Positions 11,972 through 23,982 of a stretch of DNA of 64,000 bases are shown here, piece by piece (the stretch's first letter is position 1; the number at the start of each line of letters is the position of its first letter). The DNA comes from Malania oleifera. Its lineage: Eukaryota > Streptophyta > Magnoliopsida > Santalales > Ximeniaceae. A program made the position numbers and the translations under genes. The notes below the pieces were generated by a model. That model had not been told where the DNA came from. It saw only the letters and a program-made list of their open reading frames with translations, and made no database searches. The stretch spans positions 38,420,617 through 38,484,616 of the forward strand of contig NC_080421.1 of NCBI RefSeq assembly GCF_029873635.1, in the 5' to 3' direction.

Positions 11972-12205
11972 ATTCTTGTCAAGTTTCCTTTTCTTCTCCC
12001 CAATTTTTTTGACACATTGAGCAATCTCTTTCTGATACCTGGCTTGATCTTTCTTCTTTATACCTGCTTCATGTTCACAATTATTTTTTTCCTGAATAAC
12101 ATCATTGTGGTGTTGCTTTTCAGCTTCAATGTCCTCATTTATCTTAGTAATATCCTTTTCTATGTTAAACAGTTGCCACAAAAAGTGTTCTTTCTTCAAA
12201 GATTT
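11972..12205 (-). CDS. SMC1: SMC1 cohesin subunit, coding exon 3
   Basis: This 234-nt exon encodes 78 residues from KSLKKEHFLWQLFNIEKDI to KKRKLDKN. It is bounded by an acceptor CTGCAG at 12211-12206 and a donor GTGAGT at 11971, both phase 0. The sequence matches the start of the first SMC1 coiled coil, rich in Lys, Glu and Gln in heptad-like order. SMC1 pairs with SMC3 to form the cohesin ring that holds sister chromatids together in the nucleus. It joins exon 2 in frame (QDQL then KSLKK), as in plant SMC1 proteins. No disabling mutation is visible. Confidence 0.93.
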
Positions 12206-13180
12206 CTGCAGAAAAAGAAAAAGGAACAAACAATTTAATATCTTCAGTAAACCATGACAACCTCTGCAACAGAAGTTCCAAAGGAGACGAGGCAAACCAA
12301 TGCATTAGAGAAAAATATCTAGGGCCACAAGTACCAAGGCTCGCTCCTTGTTTGATATTTCATTGAAGCAATAAAATACTTTTTCCTCATTAACAAGTAT
12401 TGATGTATTAAAGAAAAAAGAAAAAGTTTTAACAATGGAATAAACTGAGGGTGCTGTTGGTGATGAGACAAATGAAAGGGAGACGACAGTCATTAACAAG
12501 TCCAAAGCTCTGAGAGGTTAACAAATTTCAATTTAACATGGTGGTGAGGATGACATCAAGTATTTGAGGGACGAGTGGGGCAAAACCAGAATTGTGATAC
12601 AGTAGCCAAGACCCAATCGATTTCAGTAGTGGAGATTGATGAGGATTTGAGCAAAATGAAATAGAAACTCCTGCAGATAATAGCTCCTATACAGCTCAGT
12701 ATATAACATATACAGCTCAGGATATACATTGGATTTAAACAATACTTTGCCAGGAGATGTAATCTGGGACAAAGGGAAGTGGGTTTTGAATTGACTCTAA
12801 CTTACCTTGTTCAGAAGGTACTTACCATGCTGTAATAGAGGAATTTGCATTAATAATTAATAAGTAACAATTACACATTTCCGCCACCAAAAAAAAAAAA
12901 AAAACCCTTAAAAGATTTACATAACCAGGATGAGGAGGAGGGGGCACTACAACCACAAAACCAACAAAGAAATGAGCAGCATCTCCTCCTAAAATTGAGT
13001 ATCCCACTAACGAAATAAATAAAATTCAATATGAAAACAACCTTAACTGCAACTGATTGAACACAACCACAATTCAATCAATTCAATACAAAGAAAAACG
13101 AGGAGAGAAGACCACGACACTCCTGAGCTTTCATCCCCAAAAAGTATGTAAGATACCCTAAAATCAGAAACCATAACCCT

Positions 13181-14076
13181 AGAAGCAAAACCCACCATTG
13201 TTGTTGCTGGTAGGAGAGGAGGAAGGAAGGAGGAGAGAAGGGGCTTGTTTCCAGTTTTTGGAAACCGACAAAGAGATCGCCGAGAGAAAAGTTGATTAAA
13301 TAGATCTATCAATCACTATCACAGCAAACAACCACCAGATCATCAAATCACAGCACAGGGAGAGTGAGAGATTGAGAGAGAGTGTTGATGATGCCAAATC
13401 AACTAGAGAAAGTCGTCAAGAGATTGAAACCAAATCATCCACATAAAGTCATCGCAGCCACTACCACCAGCAGTGATGGCACCAAGTAGCAGCTCTCATG
13501 TGCTTGAGGCTTGGCTACGAGTAAAAGAGAAATAATGAGGGATGCTTTGATCATTATTAGGGTATGGGCTATTTGGAATTATGTTTTACAGCAACATGCT
13601 CAAAGCAAAAACCCTCATGTTGTTGCCAGTATTGTGGAAAGGAATACAGGAGGGAGGAAAGGCAGGGATTGTTTCTCATTTTTAGAAAATGATGGAGAGA
13701 ACATCGAGAGACAAAGGTTGATTCCTCTAATTCTATCCATCACCATCAAACAACAACCAGATCATCAAATCGCAACACAGGGAGAGTGAGAGATCATGAT
13801 ATTGTGTTGATGGCACCAAACTGACCCAAGAAAGTTGTCAAAAGATTGAACCTAAATTGAGGCATAGAAGTGAAAGATCGAGAGACTGAACCCAAATCAA
13901 CCATAAAATCCGTCACCACTGCTACCACCAGTGATAATGGTTCCTAATGGTAGCTCTACAGTGGTTTCCAATGCTTTGCTTCGAATAAGAGAGATGGAAT
14001 GAAAAGATTGAATGAGGAATGCTTCCATGATTGTTAAGGCATAAATTATTTGGAATTATGTTATTTTATGGAGGCT
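13181..14076. repeat. Diverged tandem duplication, units of about 0.42 and 0.48 kb
   Basis: Unit 1 (13181-13600) and unit 2 (13601-14076) share, in the same order, the blocks AAGCAAAAMCC, AACAACCACCAGATCATCAA, CACAGGGAGAGTGAGAGAT, GTGTTGATG, AGAAAGT and, at their ends, ATTTGGAATTATGTT. They are head to tail and adjacent. No coding potential was recognised. Confidence 0.75.
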
Positions 14077-14511
14077 ATTATGGTCTTTGTCAAGAGGAAA
14101 AAAAAATCAAGAACAGAATGATGATCCCTGTTGAGGCAGAATCAACATTCTGTTAAATGGGGGAATCAGCATTCTGCTAGAATGCAATTATGTCCTCATT
14201 TACAAAAACCAAAGGACAGAGCAGAAATCAACTGAATTTTGATTCCGTTCCAGCCTTAATTATGCTAGGTATGAGCAAATAGTCATTACGTAAATTCGGT
14301 TAAACCAAAATTAACCAAAATTTTCAGTTTAGATTTTTCATCAAGCATACTGATGAAATACAACTATTTAACTGAACATATGCCAACCAAAATTTTATTC
14401 AATTCATTAGGCTAATTAACATATATATATATATATATATATATTATACATGTACATAATAAATACCCTTTTATGTGTATGCATATTAACATATACATAC
14501 CCAATAATATA

Positions 14512-15225
14512 ATTCTTTTTTTTAAAATCAGTAGAGAGAAATTTATATTAGCAAGGCATCAAGGGAATGCCATCCCGTGGTACAAAACACGCAAACATCA
14601 AGGATTACATTGAGATCATTGACAATTTTTCCACTAAGCCAGCTGAAACAACAGCAATCCACTACTCTTTGCAAATCTGAAGTCGAGTAGCTGTAACTTT
14701 GAAGACTCTCTTATTTCTTTCTTTCCAAGCACACCAAAAGATGGCGAGAGGGATGAGGTTCAAAGCCTTTCGCTTCTCCTTGGTGGCTCTGATGGCTTTC
14801 CAAACCCAAATATCCCCTCATACAGAATTTGCAGTAACCCACCGATATCCAGTCAAGGATAGAACCATATTCCACAAGTTCCTTGTCCAGGGGCAGTGGA
14901 GAAGAATGTGGTTTGACTGATTCTGCATTAACCATACAAAGAAAACACCAATTTGTGATTGTAAGCCCCCTTTTCTGCAGATTGTCAAGGATTAAAACAA
15001 AGAAGGCAACGTTTGAGTAGGCTGCTGTCCACCAAATATAAATCCAAGGGGAGTCGTTGCAATTTGTTCCTACCGAGGAGAGTTTAGAATTTAATAGTGA
15101 AAACACCACTTTTGTCCAAATCCCATTTTGGTTCGTTGGGGATGTTTTGGTAACAGAAATTATAGAGATTTCTATAAAAGTCAGAGAGTGCACGAAGTTC
15201 TCAATCAGCCACATTTCTATTTATT
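14512..15225 (-). mobile_element. LINE 3' fragment (C-terminal zinc domain) in SMC1 intron 2
   Basis: Minus-strand reading gives the zinc-binding tail of an L1-like ORF2: LDNLQKRGLTITNWCFLC followed, after a frame change, by HILLHC-like and WKERNKRVF-like sequence. Reading ends in a T-run at 14515-14524, the A-tail of the element on the minus strand. It is strongly 5' truncated and shares SMC1 orientation. Confidence 0.8.
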
Positions 15226-16349
15226 AACATCTAACATATACTTGTTACTGTTTAAAATTTAGTTAATTCCTTTAACCAATAAAAACTTTTTCTTACCAAA
15301 CTGATAATTAAAAATCATTTTTTTTCAAATATTTAAACAAAATTGACCAAAATAACATTCACTGAACCAAATTAACCAATTTTTTTCAATCAATTCGATT
15401 TCAACTGAATAATACATCCACGAATTCTCCCTCATGCCACATAGCCCAACCAAAATGAGTTCAATTGTTCAAGGAGCCGTTTGTATTCATACTCCCTTGA
15501 ATTAAAAAAGAAGCATTTCCTCCTAACGGATAATGTGATACAGAACTTTATTGTAGCACCATGCAGTAGATTGAGGTTGAATATTCTATGTTGAATTTGA
15601 ATGATAGATGGAAGCCCATTAACACAAATTAGGATGCTTTCAATTCTGATCACCATTCTTCCAATTCAACTATGATTAACCTTAATAAATCCAGCATTCA
15701 GAAATAGATTTAGAGTTCAAAGTTTAATAAATGAGCTGGGGAGAGAGAATTAAAAGAAATATGTGTGCAAACACACACACACACGTATATGCTTTCACAC
15801 CCACTGGATGATTCCTAAATTCACTAGCGGACATCCCCTCCTTTTTCTTTTCTCATTTCCCTTATTTTTCCACTTCTTTAAGATAGTGATTCTAGAAGAA
15901 TAAAAGGAGAGAGGAAAACAACAAAAAGAAAAAAAAAAAGTCAAAAGGGAACTTCAAAGCACAAATATAAAAAAGAGAAGAAATTGAGCTCTGAAAATAT
16001 GTGTGCATGTGTGAGCACACTCACCTACAACTTTGAGCAAAATGGAAGTCTTCAACTAACACATTATTTTATGCAGCTTGATGAATATAAATACACAACT
16101 AAAATAATACAACCAACACAAAATGTAGCTCAAAATAGATTTGGCGTATACAAACTGGTTGCAGACTTCCACAATTTTGTGTAAGAATTAAGTTTTGTCA
16201 AAAAAAAAAACTGTTGGGTTAAAACATATAGGTAACCCAGGCCCCGTTTGGAACTTGGGAAACATAAAAGAAAGGAAAGAAAAAAATATGAAACTACTTT
16301 CTCGTGTTCAGTTTCATGGAAAGCAAATATATATATATTTATAATAATT

Positions 16350-17124
16350 CAATGTTTTAAAAGGCAAAGGCGTAAGGCGAGGCATTTTACCCTCCTTGAG
16401 GCGAGGCGTAAACATTTTAGGACTGTATTTTTTAAAAAATTAATAAATAAAATCAATTTATATATAGTAAAAAAAATGAGAAAAAATTAGAATAATGGAG
16501 AAAAAAATAAAAATATAATTTTTAAATATCATATAAGGCAATTTTAGATAATAAACACAAATAATATATGTTAAAAAATAAGCACGAGCCACATTACCAA
16601 AAGAAGAGAAAAAGCCAAATTAAAGCATCCTCCACTAATTTCTAAGAATATAAAAGTAAATGACCAAAGTTCTGAGGCAGATCAAATTGGAAGGGATCCA
16701 CGACTCGTCGAGAGAGACGAGAAGCTTGGGAGGAATCATCAAAGAGGGAGAAGGAGCTGGAGGAAAGCTAGGAAGCTTCGTCGAGCCGTCGGAGAGGGAG
16801 AAGGAGCTGGAGGAAAGCTACAGAAGCTTCGTCGACTCGTTGGAGAGGGAGAAGAAGCTGGAGGAATCGTGGGAGAGCTACAGAAGTTTCATCGAGAGAG
16901 GGAGGAAAGAAGCTTCATCAAGGGGTTTTGACACTCCAGAAATGCGTACTCCTTCCCAACTGAGGCGTGAAATGCGCGTTTCTTCCTGAGGCGTACGCCT
17001 TTTCCCCTGAGGCACGCCCATTTTACGCTTTACGCCTTTCCTGTTACACCTTAGGGCGTTTTATGCTGAAAACACCTCAAGGCGCACCTCAAAGCGCGCC
17101 TCAAGAACGCCTTTTAAAACATTG
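16350..17124. mobile_element. hAT-like non-autonomous DNA transposon, 775 bp
   Basis: Terminal inverted repeats CAATGTTTTAAAAGGC and GCCTTTTAAAACATTG bound the element. An 8-bp target duplication TAATAATT lies at 16342-16349 and 17125-17132, as for the hAT superfamily. Both ends are rich in GGCG and GAGGCG blocks facing each other. No transposase is present. The centre holds a tandem repeat and an open frame described separately. Confidence 0.88.
16660..16989 (+). CDS. Small open frame with tandem peptide repeat inside the hAT-like element
   Basis: The frame encodes 109 residues. A DNA unit of about 50 bp is repeated nearly three times between 16740 and 16900, giving related peptides such as EKELEESYRSFV and EKKLEESWESYRSFI. 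The residues are mostly charged and helix-prone. I do not recognise a family. It may be a captured host fragment, or a chance frame kept open by the repeat; there is no evidence of expression, and codon use was not measured. Confidence 0.3.
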   Translation: MTKVLRQIKLEGIHDSSRETRSLGGIIKEGEGAGGKLGSFVEPSEREKELEESYRSFVDSLEREKKLEESWESYRSFIERGRKEASSRGFDTPEMRTPSQLRREMRVSS

Positions 17125-17414
17125 TAATAATTAAATAAACAAAATTTTGATTTTACACATCATTAACCTTTAATTTTCATAACTTTCCGTCATACTAGAT
17201 GAAACTGTCATTCTTAATAGAGTTTGATATGGAAAGAAACTTTCATCCCTCAGTGGTGGGGTAGTCAACTTTCCACAAAAATGCATCCAACCCTCCCCCT
17301 GAAAAACATAGACGTGTATTTGTATGCAAGCATATTTTTTACAATTTTATATACACACACTAAGAAACAAAAATGTCAAACTAGATGCCAGCAGCAATGT
17401 GTTAAAGCACCTAC

Positions 17415-17651
17415 CAGTTGATCTTGCAAACGAAGGTGCTTTTCAGCCTCTTCTTTCTGTTCTTTCTTTTGCTTTCTCTCCATCACAATTGTTTTTTTCC
17501 TCTGAGAAATAAGAGCTGAATTCTCTTCAGCCTTGGCTGTCTGTTCTTCCAGATCTTCATAGTCTTTCTTAAGATCATCAGACCCAGAGATTTGCTCAAG
17601 GAGTCCAGTCAATTCTTTGGGATTTTTTGATGCAATTGACTCCACATCGCC
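17415..17651 (-). CDS. SMC1: SMC1 cohesin subunit, coding exon 2
   Basis: This 237-nt exon encodes 79 residues from GDVESIASKNPKELTGLLEQ to KHLRLQDQL. The acceptor is ATGTAG ending at 17652 and the donor GTAGGT begins at 17414; both junctions are phase 0. The text follows the ATPase head lobe in SMC1 proteins: GDVESIA with KELT and a conserved LLEQISGSDDLKKDYE block, which leads into the coiled coil. It joins exon 1 as VFQ|GDVE. No stop or frameshift is present, so the gene looks functional here although it sits between two multi-kilobase introns. Confidence 0.95.
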
Positions 17652-17929
17652 CTACATAACAAAGTTGATAGGTTGTAAATTCAGAATACAATCACCTAGT
17701 TAACTCATGGCAACACAATAAGAATGTTCAGAAACTTGACTACAAAATTAGGAAATTCAATTATTAAACTCTCCTCACCTTTACGGTGGCACCCCATTAG
17801 CGTTTGTGTCAATTGTGGTTTAATAAAATTTCGTAGCACCAAAAAAAGAGAAAAAAACAACTGTCTCTCATTCCCTTCACAATTTTCTGGTGCGTTTGGA
17901 AAGAGAGGAATAGGAGAGTGTTTAATAAC

Positions 17930-18132
17930 TCAACCTCAGCACTCCAGATCAGCAAAGAGTAGTGGTTTACTGCCATCAATAGCTGGCATAGTGGGATTGT
18001 TGTTAATGATTATAATGTAATCTTTGATCTTTGTGACACCCTTCAGGGTGGTTGACTTTCTGTATTTCGGGCTGGCATCTCCTTGATGACTTTTCAAAAA
18101 AATTTCCTTATTTATCAAAAAATAAAAAAGAA
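17930..18132 (+). mobile_element. Possible short LINE or SINE 3' end
   Basis: The sequence ends TTTCCTTATTTATCAAAAAATAAAAAAG, of which the TTATTTATCAAAA tail is common at plant LINE 3' ends. Nothing coding is left, so the class is uncertain. Confidence 0.35.
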
Positions 18133-19344
18133 AAATATATTAGCACATGTTAACTGGTCCTACAAAGATAATTATGTCCCATACATTGTTTAAAAAACAG
18201 TAGCAGTCCACATAATGTTAATGACCGCACTGTAAAGTTTGCAGCCATCGGAGACATGTAACAGGTAACGGACACCACATCCTTGAATTCATTTTTCACA
18301 TTAGCAAACTTTTTAAAAACATGTAGACTCACATGTTTTGATCCCATAATCCTGCATACCAATGCTGTAGATGATTTTTAGTAAATTTAAATATAACATA
18401 TACTACAGGTAATGGATGTCATTTTGGTTGGTGTAGTTGCTAAACTAAGAAACCATAAATATAAAGAAATATAATAGATAGAATGCCATCTTTTGTACTT
18501 TCTTAGTCTTAAAAATAATTTTTGTTACCTAAAAAATAAAATATAGAACAAACATAAATTAAACAAGAACAAAAATGCCTAGCAATAGAATGTATTTTGT
18601 CCTTACTCCTTAAATTAGGTGTTCAAAATAAAAGTTGAAAAAACTTACAATGTACATATATGTAATTCTAATGAGAAAAAGTTGGGTTTATTTGAATGCT
18701 TGTTTTTAAAGAAATAAATACAAAATGTCAAAGAAAACAAATTCAAAAATGAATTTTTAATAAAAAAATTACTAACAAAAATAAATCAACTTAAAATTGA
18801 ATTCCTAAGCTAAAGTAAAGGGGGAAGCATGAAAAAAAAAATGCAAAAAGAAAAAAAAGATTCAAAAGCCATTTTTAGTCATTAACAACTCCGATAATGT
18901 AACCAACAGATGATATTGGTAACAGCCAATACTTGTGAATCAAAGGACCTCCAAGATGTCGTCTTGTAACAATCTCGAAACTCAAAAAGCAATTGAGACC
19001 ATTCATGATGGCCATTATACACGGATTTTAACACTATGGTCCTATACTTTTCAACTATTTCTCAAAAGCTAAGTTTAGACAGTAGAGGAAAATTTATGCA
19101 AAGCCTCATCAGGGATCCATGACCAAAACCAAAAAGCCTTATGTTAAGGCTCAATATACATTATTACATCGTTGCTGCACAACCTGATAGCTTAAACCTT
19201 TTAGGCTCCATTTAGATCAATGATTTTATTTGGGGAAACGAAAGGAAAGGAAATAAGAACAAAAGTCATTTTCCATTGTATTTTCTCTCTCTATCAAATA
19301 CTATTAAAAAATGAAAACTTATTCTAATATAAATAAAAACTAGG

Positions 19345-19605
19345 AATGCTCGTATTTTTGCGGGAAGATGTCTTCGGTTATGCTTTGGGATAGGATTCAA
19401 TATTTGGCCTCTTTGTGGGTTTTTGCAGTTGGGTGTTTCTAAGGGTTTTTGTTTTCTAATTTACAGCGTGATTGATTGGCTGCGCTGTTTTGATTTATTT
19501 TGATTTTGTTTTGTATTTTTTAAGGAGGATTACTTATGCTCCTTCTTGTACTTCTTATTGATAAAATCTTCTTGTTCGATTCAAAAAACAAAAGAAGAAG
19601 AAGAA
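19345..19605 (+). mobile_element. LINE 3' terminal fragment, plus strand
   Basis: Reading starts with NARIFAG, the end of an L1-like ORF2, and runs to a 3' end with GGAGGATTACTTATGCTCC, then TTGATAAAATCTTCTTG and an A-rich GAA-repeat tail. It meets the next LINE fragment tail to tail. Confidence 0.7.
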
Positions 19606-20150
19606 GAATCAAATTTCTCTTTTTATAGCAAAAGAAAATTTCATGAGGAGAAGAATTTACAAGAGAGAGAATGAGATATCTCCCAATAAAAAAATGGAAC
19701 AAGCCAGAAAACAAATAAATAAAAATAAAAATAAAATAAAATAAAACCTGAACTACAAAAAGAGAAAAAATCAACAAGCAAGCACATTCCTCCAATCTCT
19801 TTGAATCTCCTAAAAACTATATTATCTGAAAAAACCAAAACCAACGCACTGCAGTGCTGCCAAATATTGAAGTTTATCCCAGACCAGCTTCCAATTAATT
19901 TTTCCCCAGAGAAAATAAGTGTTACTCTCCATTGATATCCACCATAAAACTGCAAACATGCCAGACCTCCATAGGTTGCCCAATCCTTCCCTCTACCAAA
20001 ACCTGCGAAAGAAATGGCTAATAAATCTTCCACCGATGCAGGGAATACCCAACTCTCTCCCACGATACCAAAAAGCTTATTCCAAATTCTCCAAGAAAAA
20101 TCACAGTGCAAAAGCAGATGAGAAACTGTCTCAGAGTTTGTCATAGAAAA
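19606..20150 (-). mobile_element. LINE 3' terminal fragment, minus strand
   Basis: Minus-strand frame from 20144 begins MTNSETVSHLLLHCDFSWRI, the zinc-binding C-terminal region of L1-like ORF2, followed by NKLFGIVGESWVFP and AISFAGFGRGKDWA. The 3' end is A-rich near 19606-19640. It is 5' truncated. Together with the preceding fragment it forms an inverted, tail-to-tail pair. Confidence 0.8.
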
Positions 20151-20567
20151 ATCAAATGTTAAAGGTGTGTAAAATCAAATTTCTGTTGATTGATTTGCTA
20201 TATTTTTTAATTTACATTCTCACTTTCCTTCATAACCAAACAGGAGTTCCTTCAAATGTTCCTTTCCCTAATGTTTTCCAAGTTCCAAACAGGCCCTTAG
20301 GGAAGTGGGAATTAGCCATAGTTAGCAAGAGGTCTTGGGTATTTCTTGTTGCCCATGTTTATTCTATTATTGTTAAAACTTACCTTATTTCTCGTAACAG
20401 CTACTTTGTCTCTCCGCATGCAATCAGTCTACATGTGCAAGGGAGTTTTAGGCCCTGATACACTCTTGTTCACAACCTAACAGCATAAGCATTTGGGTAA
20501 AATGACAATCTAGTACCCTAATTGAAAGCAGCAAATGTTACTTCACTTACTAGAAAATACAGACTAT

Positions 20568-20940
20568 AGGATCTTTTTCTTTTCTTTTCTTTTAAGGAGG
20601 GGGGCAGGGTTGGGGCTAGTGACACCCAGTCTCAGGGAAAGGAGGAAACCTGAACCCCCAACATGTTGAGAAGAGCTCCCTCACCACTAGGCCATGCCTT
20701 TGGCCTCAAAATTGTATAATCATTGAGAATAAACTTGACTCCTTACCTGAAAGGACAGAAATGGTAGGATTTTTCTCCTTTGTTTTGACTAGGGGGCAAG
20801 GTTGGGGCTAGCAACACAAGGGAGAGGAGGAGGCAGATTGAACCTGGTACATGTTGAGAAGAGCTACCTCACCACTAAGCCAATCCTCTGGCCTCAAAAT
20901 TTCATAATCATTGAGAATAAACCTGACTACCTGAAGTCAA
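20568..20940 (-). repeat. Tandem duplication carrying two tRNA-derived SINE-like units
   Basis: Two units of about 190 bp (near 20568-20757 and 20766-20940) share flanks as well as the core. On the minus strand the first unit reads TGGCCTAGTGGTGAG, a polymerase III A-box-like block, then about 23 bp later GGGTTCAGGTTTCC, a B-box-like block, and ends in an A/G-rich tail. This is the layout of a plant tRNA-derived SINE. The second unit is the more degenerate in its boxes. Because flanking text such as ATAATCATTGAGAATAAAC is also duplicated, the copy arose by local duplication and not by a second insertion. Confidence 0.65.
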
Positions 20941-21514
20941 ACTGGTGGAAGGTAATTGGTGTAGTCTCTATCAAAGGCATCTAAATTTGACATGACAACA
21001 TTATCAAAGATTATAAAGCATTTTGCTTTGACATGCAGGATTGAAGTGGGAGCAAGAAACTTAAAAGGAAGAAAATTTGCACTGTTAATGTTACTATGCA
21101 GGGCATTATTCACGTTACTGTTGCAGTTTACCTATTTTAGGGGACTTTAAGCATCTGAGCCTTTTCTACATAGGTTATTATTGTTTCATGTAATCATGTT
21201 TATAACCGCAATGGAGAACTCAATTTGCAAGTTCAAAATTTTATCAAAGAATTAATCAGCGTACAAGAGCCTCCAAAATAAGGTTTTTAATAAGTAGCAA
21301 AAAAACCCTGCAATTCTAGGCCTTTCCTTCAAAAGCTTTCAATCTCAACCCAACATTTTTAAAGTGTACTCAAAAAAAATAAGGGCAATAACAACCTAAT
21401 TAAAAGCATTTAAAAGACACTAAAGACCCTAAAACAAGTAAACTGCAGAAGTAACACCAATAGTACATTACTACCGTAACATGAACAGTAAATTTTCCCT
21501 CCATAAGACTCCTT

Positions 21515-23060
21515 ACCCTTTTTTTCTAGGTAAGGAAGATACTATTATAGAAAGGAAAGAAATTACAACACCTCAGAGGACAAGATGTCCACAAATAATA
21601 ATACAATGAAAACAATCTAAAACAAGAAGGCTTTCCAGTTTTGGTGCACCCCTAAAAACAAACCAAAAGCAGAACACCATAACGAAGCCAAAAAGGAACC
21701 CTACTCCACATTGGTGATCATTTGGAACCACTTATGTAGAAGTGTTTTTTAAAAAGAAGGCTGAATTTAGCAAGTGCTGATAATAATACTGAATTGGAAA
21801 AATTCTGAAAGTTATAAATGGTGTTTGGTTGTATTTAAAATAAGTAGTATTGGAATACTTACTTTTATTATAGGGTGCCATATGATTATTTATAAATATA
21901 TTTTAAATTAAAAATATTACTGTTTTCTAATTAAAATTTTCATTATAATTATTTTAATTATTTTTAATTAACATAAAATAATATAAGTATTCTTTTTAAT
22001 TAACAATAATCTTGTTATTACTGTATATTTCTAACATAAGATTATTTATGATAAAAATAATAGTATTAATTAAATTGAATTTTTTTATTTATTTAATGCT
22101 AATAATTCCAAAATTGAATTATATATCACTGATAGTTAATATATTATAATACACAATAAAATAATATATGATTATTTTCTAATATGTTTTAAATTAAAAA
22201 TATAATATTTTTAATTAAATATTTAACTAATTATTTTGTAATTGTTCTTTTTAGTAACTTTTAAATATTTTTATTAAATTAAAAATAATATAATATTATT
22301 TTTAATTAACAATCATCTTGTTCTTAATGTACATTTATAACACTTTTTTTTTCTTTTAAAAATGTACATTTATAACACATGATTATCATATTTATGTTAA
22401 AATAATATTAATAATTAAATTAGCATTCTTAATTTTTATATTAATTTAAATTAATAGATGGTTCTTCTTGTTCATTCTAGAATTGTATTATGTTTTATCA
22501 ATAATTAATATGTTATAATACATAATAAAATAATATATGATTATCTTCTAATATATTCTTTAAAATTACAAAATATCCACTAAAATTTCTTATATTCACA
22601 AAACTGACCCTGCCTATGAACAATGCTACTTATGAGTGGCTCAGTGGCCAAAAAGCTATCTTCCATTGCTTCTCAAAATTCACTTAAAAAGTTCTAAAAA
22701 AGTTATTCTGAAAAAGCATATTTTGCAATAAGTACTTGTTAGTATAGGCCAACCACCACTTTTTGTAAAAGTGCTTATTTTAATGATCACTAATCAGTGA
22801 TATAAGTACTTTTTTAAGTGCTCTCAAACGGAGGCTTAATCCATCACCCTCCCCTTAAAATTTATAGAATTGCACTCCAACCAAATATTCCACACAATTG
22901 CGAAAAATAGCACATCTCCAAAGCATTTCTGCTTCCTTACAACAAAAAAATCCCTTACATTTTTAGGGAAAATAGTTCCAAAGACACCAAACAGACCCAA
23001 ACCTCCTCAAACACACCAAAAAGGCTCAGCAAGTGCCCCAAGTGAAATGGCGACCCACGC
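21515..23060 (-). mobile_element. LINE fragment split by an AT-rich insertion of about 1.1 kb
   Basis: The minus strand of 22850-23060 reads KQKCFGDVLFFAIVWNIWLE, the C-terminal end of a LINE ORF2. The matching 3' part with a terminal T-run (A-tail on the minus strand) lies at 21515-21740. Between them, about 21745-22842 is very AT-rich with a junction AGTGCTCTCAAACGGAGG at the right. That junction resembles AGTGTTCTCAAACAGCTCC at 43539-43562, which suggests a shared non-autonomous DNA element. I could not define its left terminal repeat. Confidence 0.55.
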
Positions 23061-23982
23061 CCATGCATTAAACTCTCCTAGTTGGAAGAATTCCCTATTG
23101 GAATTACAAACCCCATAAACTCTTACCCTATTCCCTTCTCGATCTCTTTGCAGTCTTTACCGATAATTCAGTTTTACTGCTGCTGGAAATTTGTATTCAA
23201 TTGCTGAACAGCAACTTTTACTTGTCAATGCTGCATCCATAATAATCAATGTAGTGCAGATCCAAATTATAAACTGCATTAAGCACCAAACAGACCACAC
23301 ATGTAGCACTCATAGCAACGGCTCTAACTCGACTATTCACTCATAATTACTGGTCACAAGTCACATTAGTTGACCAACAGTATCTCAACCCTTAATGACC
23401 AGAGCATTATAGATATTAGGCATCTTGCCCAGTCCTTGCTTTTCTTTCTGTTACTTCAAAAGTAGCTACTTCAGTCACTCAGACTTTCGAAATTCCTTTT
23501 TATTTCTCATCAAACGAATGGCATCTTCTTCTGGAAATCCAAGTTTTGAGTACCGTTTGTACAAATAAGAATCCCCTTCATTACATGATTTCTTCTTCGT
23601 ATAGATAGATATTATCTAAGAGGCAATTAATTAGAAGTACATTTTGTGCAACAGCCCTTCTTACTGGACATTTTCTATAAGCAATCCAAGACATGCATGC
23701 CACTAGAATTTTACAGATCATAGTAGCTACATCAGTTTTGTCATTTATACGATGACAGGGAAGGGAAAGTACTCTAAAGTTGAACCTGTTCACCTTATTA
23801 ATTATCAGAAAAATTAGCTAGGGAATACAGATTACAAAAAAAATTTACCAGTGCATAGGTTCCCATTTCCTTGCGTTTCCCTGCTCATCACTCTTAGATT
23901 CAACAATTCACCCACAAAAACTTGCAATGGGGCAAGCCAAATCAAAATTCCAGTTTATCCATAACTTGACCAGTAAAAGGAA

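Larger units (their letters stand above)
12206..17414 (-). other. SMC1 intron 2 (5209 bp)
   Basis: The donor GTAGGT is at 17414-17409 and the acceptor AG at 12207-12206, both read on the minus strand. The intron holds a tandem duplication (13181-14076), a minus-strand LINE 3' fragment (about 14512-15225), a hAT-like element (16350-17124) and AT-rich sequence elsewhere, including an (AT)n run at 14421-14446. I see no other gene in it. Confidence 0.88.
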
